A stretch of DNA of 64,000 nucleotides from the NCBI GenBank assembly GCA_947496355.1, contig CANMCO010000004.1, positions 352,027 through 416,026 on the forward strand. The letters run 5' to 3'. This DNA comes from an uncultured Aquimarina sp. Lineage in GTDB: Bacteria > Bacteroidota > Bacteroidia > Flavobacteriales > Flavobacteriaceae. The notes under the pieces were generated by a model. That model was not told the DNA's origin, searched no databases, and worked only from the letters and a program-made list of their open reading frames with translations. Of this stretch, positions 59,526 to 64,000 are shown piece by piece. Within the stretch, counting starts at the first letter, position 1. Every line of letters begins with the position of its first letter. The translations under genes and the position numbers were made by a program.

Positions 59526-60746
59526 TTACAAAGTTCTATGTGCTAAAACAATAGGTGGCTCTCCATTAAAAGGATTAGTAAAATTACCTATAGTTCGTGC
59601 CCCTTCTCCCAATGTACCTGCACGCATAATACTTCGGTCTCCATAACGATTACGTATGGCATCCATTGCTTTGTATAGATTTACCGTCTTTTTTTCATCA
59701 TCAAATAAATTAATTTGATATGTACCAGTTGTTAAACCACTATATCGAACACCTACAAGGCGTATTAACAACCTTCTATTAAACAGGTTTTCAAAAAGCC
59801 TCATTACCACAGGTATCAAATGATGATCTGCCGATGTATACGGTATTTTAAGTTGTTTAGAATACGTTTGAAAATCTGAATAACGAATTTTTACAGTCAC
59901 ACATGATGTAAGCTTTCCTCCTCGTCGTAATTGAAAAGCCAAGTTCTCTGCCATTGCAGTGATCGTAGTCTTAAGCATAGTAACATTAATTGTATCTTGG
60001 CCATATGTACGTTCACTCGAAATAGATTTACGTTCATGGTATTCTACTAAAGGCGTATGATCAATACCATTAGCACGCTGCCATATAACACGACCATTTT
60101 TCCCAAAAACAGAGGTCATCATATCTACAGGCATTTGCTGTACTGTATGTACATTCTTGATTCCCATATTACAAAAGGTACGATAAGTTTTCTCTCCTAC
60201 CATTGGTATTTTCTTGATCGATAACGGGGCCAGAAATGCCTTTTCATAACCAGTATCAATTTTCAGTTGATTATTTGGTTTGGCTTCATTGGTAGCAACT
60301 TTAGAAACTGTTTTATTTACTGAAAGCCCAAAAGAGATTGGTAATCCCGCTTCATTAATAATTTTATTACGTAGTTCTGATGCAAACTTGTAACACCCAA
60401 AGAAGCGATCCATCCCTGTAAGATCTGCATAGAATTCATCTACACTGGCTTTTTCTAAAACCGGGACTTCCCTTTGTAAAATTTCAGTTACTTGTTTTGA
60501 AAATTTAGTGTATGTTCCTGCATTACCACGTATATAGATAGCGTTAGGACACAGTTGTCTGGCCATCTTCATAGGCATACCAGAATGAATACCATACTCT
60601 CTAGTTTCATAACTTGCTGCACTAACTACTCCACGATCCCCTGTACCCCCAACAATTACAGGTTTATTGTTTAGTCTGCTATCCAAAAGACGCTCGCAGG
60701 ATACAAAAAAAGTATCCAGATCGAAGTGTACAATTGTTGTATTCAT
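59526..60746 (-). CDS. dinB: Y-family DNA polymerase (DinB/Pol IV type)
   Basis: A 406-residue translesion polymerase. The metal-binding residues D9 (HFDLDTFF) and D103, E104 (SVDEFYADLTG) are present, so unlike ImuB it should be catalytic. The palm ends near residue 160, followed by helix-hairpin-helix (KIPMVGEKTYRTFCNMGI) and the little-finger domain (SISSERTYGQDT onward). It lies 11 bases after the nuclease gene and 23 before the second DnaE, in one operon. Confidence 0.92.
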   Translation of the reverse strand: MNTTIVHFDLDTFFVSCERLLDSRLNNKPVIVGGTGDRGVVSAASYETREYGIHSGMPMKMARQLCPNAIYIRGNAGTYTKFSKQVTEILQREVPVLEKASVDEFYADLTGMDRFFGCYKFASELRNKIINEAGLPISFGLSVNKTVSKVATNEAKPNNQLKIDTGYEKAFLAPLSIKKIPMVGEKTYRTFCNMGIKNVHTVQQMPVDMMTSVFGKNGRVIWQRANGIDHTPLVEYHERKSISSERTYGQDTINVTMLKTTITAMAENLAFQLRRGGKLTSCVTVKIRYSDFQTYSKQLKIPYTSADHHLIPVVMRLFENLFNRRLLIRLVGVRYSGLTTGTYQINLFDDEKKTVNLYKAMDAIRNRYGDRSIMRAGTLGEGARTIGNFTNPFNGEPPIVLAHRTL

Positions 60747-60757
60747 AATTATCCCTT

Positions 60758-62137
60758 TTACATATATATAACATTGTTTTCCCCGTGTTTGCGTAAGTAG
60801 CTCTTGATGATTTTTGTAGTATGATATGTATGTTTTTGTAATATTAAAAAAGTATCAAAATCATCAAAATGTGATACTTGCTCTGATTGATGTACATAGC
60901 CAAACCCTTTGTAAATTCCGTTTTGTATCATAACAAAACTGTGTTCATCTACAGTCCTACCCTTTTCCCTTATTAGGTAAGTTTCTTTTTGTTTCATTAG
61001 AAATGATAATGCCTGCTGTACTCTCATATTATATAATGCAACAGACTCTTTCCCATGACATATCCCTTTACAATTCTTTATACGATAATGAGAGCATTGC
61101 CCTGAAATACTTTGCAGGTTACAATAGCGTGGGCACAATTGATAATCAAAACATAACTGTTCTAGCTGTTGTATGGCGTCAGATCTCCTATAAAAAACTT
61201 CTAGTGAATAATCTGTGCTTTTTGATCTATCGATCGCAAGTTGTATAACACCGCTTCTATTCGTATACTGCATGATTCTATATGGAGCTACTACTTTTTT
61301 TTGAGCCCTATTAAATTTGGGGTAATGTTTCTGAATTTTCTCTGCTTCTAGTAATAAAGCAATCAATTCATTACCTGTAATTTCATAATCTATGGCATAT
61401 GTATTTTGTCCAAGAGCGTATTCTTTATTCTTTTTATCATAAAAGTGACTAACTACCCTTTGTTTTATATTCTTTGCTTTACCTGCATAAATAACTTTTC
61501 CTTTCTGATCTTTAAACAAATAAACCCCTGTTTCTTCTGGCAAAGCATCTATAACATTTACATCAAGATGTGGAGGAAGTGTTGCTTCTTTGGAACGAGC
61601 ATTTAAAAAAGAGTTTATCATTTTAAACTCTGGATCGAGTTCTAAAATTCGTTGAAATAAAATTACTGTAGCATCAGTATCACCTTCAGCACGATGTCGA
61701 TCAACTAATGGAATACTAAGTGATGAACAAAGTCTACCCAAACTATAAGAAAATAATCCGGGTATTAATTTTCTGGAAAGGCGTACAGTGCATAGTTTTT
61801 TTCGAGTAAACGTATATCCTAAACTTTTAAATTCACCTTTTACAACATTATAATCAAAATTCACATTATGCGCCACAAAAATAGCTCCCGTAGTAATTTC
61901 GATAATACGTTCTGCAATCTCATGAAATTTAGGAGCATCTCTAACCATATCATTATCAATACCCGTAAGTCCTGTGATAAAAGGAGGAATATTCTGTTCG
62001 GGATTGACTAAAGATGTAAATTTATCTAGGACTTTATTTCCTCGTAATAGCACAATACATATCTCCGTAATACGATTACCCAAAATACCATTTCCGGTAG
62101 TTTCAACATCAATAACAGTATATAATTGGTCTTGCAT
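60758..62137 (-). CDS. DnaQ-like exonuclease fused to GIY-YIG (UvrC/Cho-like) nuclease, copy 2
   Basis: A 459-residue fusion like copy 1. The exonuclease half has D10 and E12 (VIDVETTG), AHNVNFDY (around 89-96) and HRAEGD (148-153). The GIY-YIG half has GVY at 204-206 and YAG at 217-219 (YAG instead of YIG). C335, C348, C356 and C360 keep the C-x12-C-x7-C-x3-C spacing, with one additional cysteine (C339). It begins the operon with the two polymerases, so it probably trims or incises damaged template in the same response. A promoter and a long palindrome precede it. Confidence 0.88.
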   Translation of the reverse strand: MQDQLYTVIDVETTGNGILGNRITEICIVLLRGNKVLDKFTSLVNPEQNIPPFITGLTGIDNDMVRDAPKFHEIAERIIEITTGAIFVAHNVNFDYNVVKGEFKSLGYTFTRKKLCTVRLSRKLIPGLFSYSLGRLCSSLSIPLVDRHRAEGDTDATVILFQRILELDPEFKMINSFLNARSKEATLPPHLDVNVIDALPEETGVYLFKDQKGKVIYAGKAKNIKQRVVSHFYDKKNKEYALGQNTYAIDYEITGNELIALLLEAEKIQKHYPKFNRAQKKVVAPYRIMQYTNRSGVIQLAIDRSKSTDYSLEVFYRRSDAIQQLEQLCFDYQLCPRYCNLQSISGQCSHYRIKNCKGICHGKESVALYNMRVQQALSFLMKQKETYLIREKGRTVDEHSFVMIQNGIYKGFGYVHQSEQVSHFDDFDTFLILQKHTYHTTKIIKSYLRKHGENNVIYM

Positions 62138-62157
62138 TATAGTTTTGTTAAGAAATA

Positions 62158-62165
62158 CAAAACTA
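62158..62165 (-). promoter_or_regulatory. -7 box of the polymerase-nuclease cassette
   Basis: The minus strand reads TAGTTTTG, an exact TAnnTTTG box, 20 bases before the ATG at 62137. The -33 region falls within the 62180-62221 palindrome and has no TTG, so the promoter may need help or be held down. Confidence 0.5.
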
Positions 62166-62179
62166 CTATAAAAAAATGA

Positions 62180-62221
62180 ATTATTGGAATAATTCCTAAT
62201 ATTAGGAATTATTCCAATAAT
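62180..62221. promoter_or_regulatory. Perfect 42-base palindrome: candidate operator and/or terminator
   Basis: The 42 bases from 62180 to 62221 equal their own reverse complement. The palindrome is made of two dyads, GGAATAATTCC (62186-62196) and GGAATTATTCC (62205-62215), with centres 19 bases apart. It covers the -33 region of the cassette promoter, as expected of an operator for a dimeric regulator. It also lies 18 bases after the stop of the minus-strand lipoprotein gene, and on that strand a T-run follows, so it may act as a terminator too. Confidence 0.7.
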
Positions 62222-62238
62222 AAACTATTAAAAGAATA

Positions 62239-62838
62239 CTACGGTGCTATATCACAATCAAATTTCACATTTACTTTATGGAGTTCATCCCAGATTGGGT
62301 CTTGAAATTTTTTAGGAGATAATCTGAAATAAACAAAATGTTTTCCCAAGTTACCACAATAAGACATTGATATTTTAGTGTTAAGGATTATTATTTCTTT
62401 CTTAAAGAAAGCATCGTATACTTCAATGAACCCTTCAAAAGATTTATCATCATCTTCTTTAAAAGAAGCAACAGTTTCAGGTAATTTTTTAAAAAATCTA
62501 AACTTTGTAATTAGTCCCATTTTCATTAAACCAGTAAAGTAAATATTCATATCAGATTCAATTTTTGTTATCGTTAAATCTGGGTCTTCATCTAGACTCC
62601 ATAAAAAAATATAACTAAAATATGTTTCACTATTAATATCTCCCCAACCTTCGGCAAAACGTATATGTTCTTCTCCTTTATAGGGCAATGATCGAGCAAA
62701 TATTAATGGAAATTCTAGTACCTCTTTTCTCCAAGTATCAGGAGCTTCTAGTAAATTATTAGTTTTTACCGTTTTGCAATTCGTAATACATATACATCCT
62801 CCTATGATTACAACGATTTGTAAAATCTTCATTCTCAT
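62239..62838 (-). CDS. Uncharacterised lipoprotein
   Basis: I do not recognise this 199-residue protein. It has a lipoprotein signal (IIGGCICITNCKTVKT, with the lipobox cysteine near residue 21). A mature part of mixed helix and strand follows, rich in aromatic residues (FAEGWGDINSETYFSYIFLW) and with late cysteines (YCGNLG, DCDIAP). No enzyme motif is seen. It lies between the LytTR regulator (138 bases) and the palindrome before the polymerase cassette. Confidence 0.65.
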   Translation of the reverse strand: MRMKILQIVVIIGGCICITNCKTVKTNNLLEAPDTWRKEVLEFPLIFARSLPYKGEEHIRFAEGWGDINSETYFSYIFLWSLDEDPDLTITKIESDMNIYFTGLMKMGLITKFRFFKKLPETVASFKEDDDKSFEGFIEVYDAFFKKEIIILNTKISMSYCGNLGKHFVYFRLSPKKFQDPIWDELHKVNVKFDCDIAP

Positions 62839-62976
62839 AAATATATTATTTATAGATAATTAACCACTACAAATAAAAGCACAATACTTATTATGTTTTT
62901 ATAAATGGGACGAACGGGAGGCTTTTGTGCCGAGATGGAAAATTCTAAATCAATTATTGTAAAATAATAAGCTTAT

Positions 62977-63831
62977 TTATTTTGTATAACTATCAAATAA
63001 TGAAACTCGTGATCTAGAAACAGGAATTTTAGCTGATACACCCTCAATTGTAAGTTGATACCCTCTAGCATTACCTTTTACTACTAAAACCCTACTAATG
63101 TTAATCACATAACAGCGATGACATTGAAATAAAAAAGAATATTCCTTTATAGAGTCATAAATATTAGTAAGTGTATTTCTTAATACAGAAAAAACAACTT
63201 CACTATCTTTCATATAAAACACTTCTATATAATTACCCCAACTTTTAATCATAATAAGCTCTTGAGGTAGTATCTCTATATGTTTTTGTTCAGTTTTAGA
63301 AGTAAAACGTATTTTTTGTGTAGTGGGTTTTAAAGAAGCCTCCAAACTTCGCTTAGAAAAAAAAGAATTTACTTTATTATTTATAGGCTTATCTAAAAAA
63401 TAATATTGAATAAATAATGATAATGGGATAAATAACACTTCAAAAATCAAAATATATTTTAATGATAATCTTAACCAAGTAATATAGTTTTGATTAATAA
63501 AGCCTCCATTACCTAAGTTTATAAAAAAAGAAAATGCAAGAAATAGTATCACATCAAAAAGAACTTCAATACTAATATTTATAAACTTTCTATTTTCTTT
63601 TTCCCATTGTTTACAAAAGAAATAAGGAACTACGACTCTTGTTAATAATGTTGCCAGCAACACTAAAAAAGCAGAAAGTAATGAATCTCCAAGGGTTTTA
63701 AAAAATGTATAGGATCTATACTCAAATGGTTGAAATAAAACAAGAAGTAAAAAGACTAAACTACTAAATAGAATAGGTGTTATTAATTTATCTTTTGAAG
63801 ACAATACACTATTTATAATTCTATTATACAC
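62977..63831 (-). CDS. Membrane-anchored LytTR-family transcription regulator
   Basis: A 284-residue protein with four membrane helices in the first 155 residues (for example TPILFSSLVFLLLVLFQPF and WLRLSLKYILIFEVLFIPLS). A C-terminal LytTR DNA-binding domain covers about residues 185-284, with IMIKSWGNYIEVFY and FLFQCHRCYVINISRVLVVK. It has no receiver domain, so it may sense a membrane signal directly. Targets are unknown. It lies downstream of an rRNA operon on the same strand. Confidence 0.86.
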   Translation of the reverse strand: MYNRIINSVLSSKDKLITPILFSSLVFLLLVLFQPFEYRSYTFFKTLGDSLLSAFLVLLATLLTRVVVPYFFCKQWEKENRKFINISIEVLFDVILFLAFSFFINLGNGGFINQNYITWLRLSLKYILIFEVLFIPLSLFIQYYFLDKPINNKVNSFFSKRSLEASLKPTTQKIRFTSKTEQKHIEILPQELIMIKSWGNYIEVFYMKDSEVVFSVLRNTLTNIYDSIKEYSFLFQCHRCYVINISRVLVVKGNARGYQLTIEGVSAKIPVSRSRVSLFDSYTK

Positions 63832-63940
63832 GTTATATTCTATTTTATATCAAGCAATTAGATATTGATAAAGTTAATATGTAAAAGATTAGTATACAAA
63901 TTAGATTCTCAGACTTTTATGACTTTTTTGGGTATAAAAA

Positions 63941-63968
63941 AACCCTTCATCGGTATTGATGAAGGGTT
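63941..63968 (-). terminator. Terminator of the rRNA operon
   Basis: AACCCTTCATC (63941-63951) pairs with GATGAAGGGTT (63958-63968). On the minus strand the stem is followed by a run of T, directly after the 5S rRNA 3' end. Confidence 0.88.
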
Positions 63969-63974
63969 TCAAGG

Positions 63975-64000
63975 AAGGCGGTGACCTACTCTCCCACGAT
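63975..64000 (-). rRNA. rrf: 5S ribosomal RNA, 3' end (cut by window end)
   Basis: The reverse complement of the last bases contains GTGGGAGAGTAGGTCACCGC, the conserved 3' portion of bacterial 5S rRNA. The rest lies beyond the window. The exact 3' end may differ by a few bases. A strong terminator follows, so this is the end of an rRNA operon transcribed on the minus strand. Confidence 0.88.

Noticed and set aside
56470..60746. Classical ImuB-DnaE2 pair
   Set aside because: The Y-family protein keeps all catalytic acids, which ImuB lacks, and no ImuA gene is present.

Overview
The window is AT-rich bacterial chromosome from the Bacteroidota, most likely a marine Flavobacteriaceae (an Aquimarina-like genus is my guess; the species is inference). 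The reasons are the many promoters of the TTG / TAnnTTTG type used by Bacteroidota, the almost complete lack of Shine-Dalgarno sequences, the SusC-like TonB receptor paired with a DUF4249 lipoprotein, an RprXY-type two-component system, monomeric isocitrate dehydrogenase, and several flavobacterial DUF families (DUF4835, DUF6095, DUF3857). No phage, IS element, CRISPR array or tRNA gene was seen. Most of the window is ordinary core genome.

Layout. 1-6.5 kb: the end of smpB, convergent pcm, then an oxidoreductase / 3-hydroxyacyl-CoA dehydrogenase / DUF1015 run, yggS and a DnaQ exonuclease-GIY-YIG fusion. 6.5-10.3 kb: a DUF3857 protein, a voltage-gated K+ channel with a C-terminal zinc ribbon, and miaA. 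10.3-31 kb, almost all minus strand: RprXY, coaE-ybbR-glycosyltransferase, fabI, recN, the bamD-rpoZ-coaBC-DUF4835 run, dapA with a Kir-type K+ channel, four tandem YhhN-like membrane proteins that run into ligA, then a LOG-family gene, prmC and a GNAT gene. 31-38 kb, plus strand: LEA-type lipoprotein, ribD, HAD hydrolase, DMT transporter, YigZ, dnaA, a phosphatase and a methyltransferase. 38-41.5 kb, minus strand: a lysozyme-like protein and dapF-GNAT-mltG. 41.6-56.3 kb, plus strand: degP/htrA, a long GAPDH, a coiled-coil protein, trmD, rplS, a 947-base gap, icd, the TonB receptor/DUF4249 pair, murQ and a secreted coiled-coil protein. 56.5-62.1 kb, minus strand: a three-gene DNA damage-tolerance cassette. 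62.2-64 kb: a lipoprotein, a membrane LytTR regulator, and the terminator and 3' end of a 5S rRNA gene on the minus strand.

The most interesting regions are these. (1) The cassette at 56470-62137 pairs a second DnaE-type polymerase with a degenerate PHP metal site, a catalytically intact Y-family polymerase, and a DnaQ-GIY-YIG nuclease carrying a UvrC-like four-cysteine cluster. Its promoter region is covered by a perfect 42-base palindrome made of two dyads, which looks like an operator. (2) The gap after rplS (46965-47543) holds several strong hairpins and a terminator with no annotated gene before it, so it may encode a structured RNA. (3) Four divergent YhhN-like proteins stand in tandem. 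(4) Four genes have a perfect -7 box 3-6 bases before the start codon, which predicts leaderless mRNAs.
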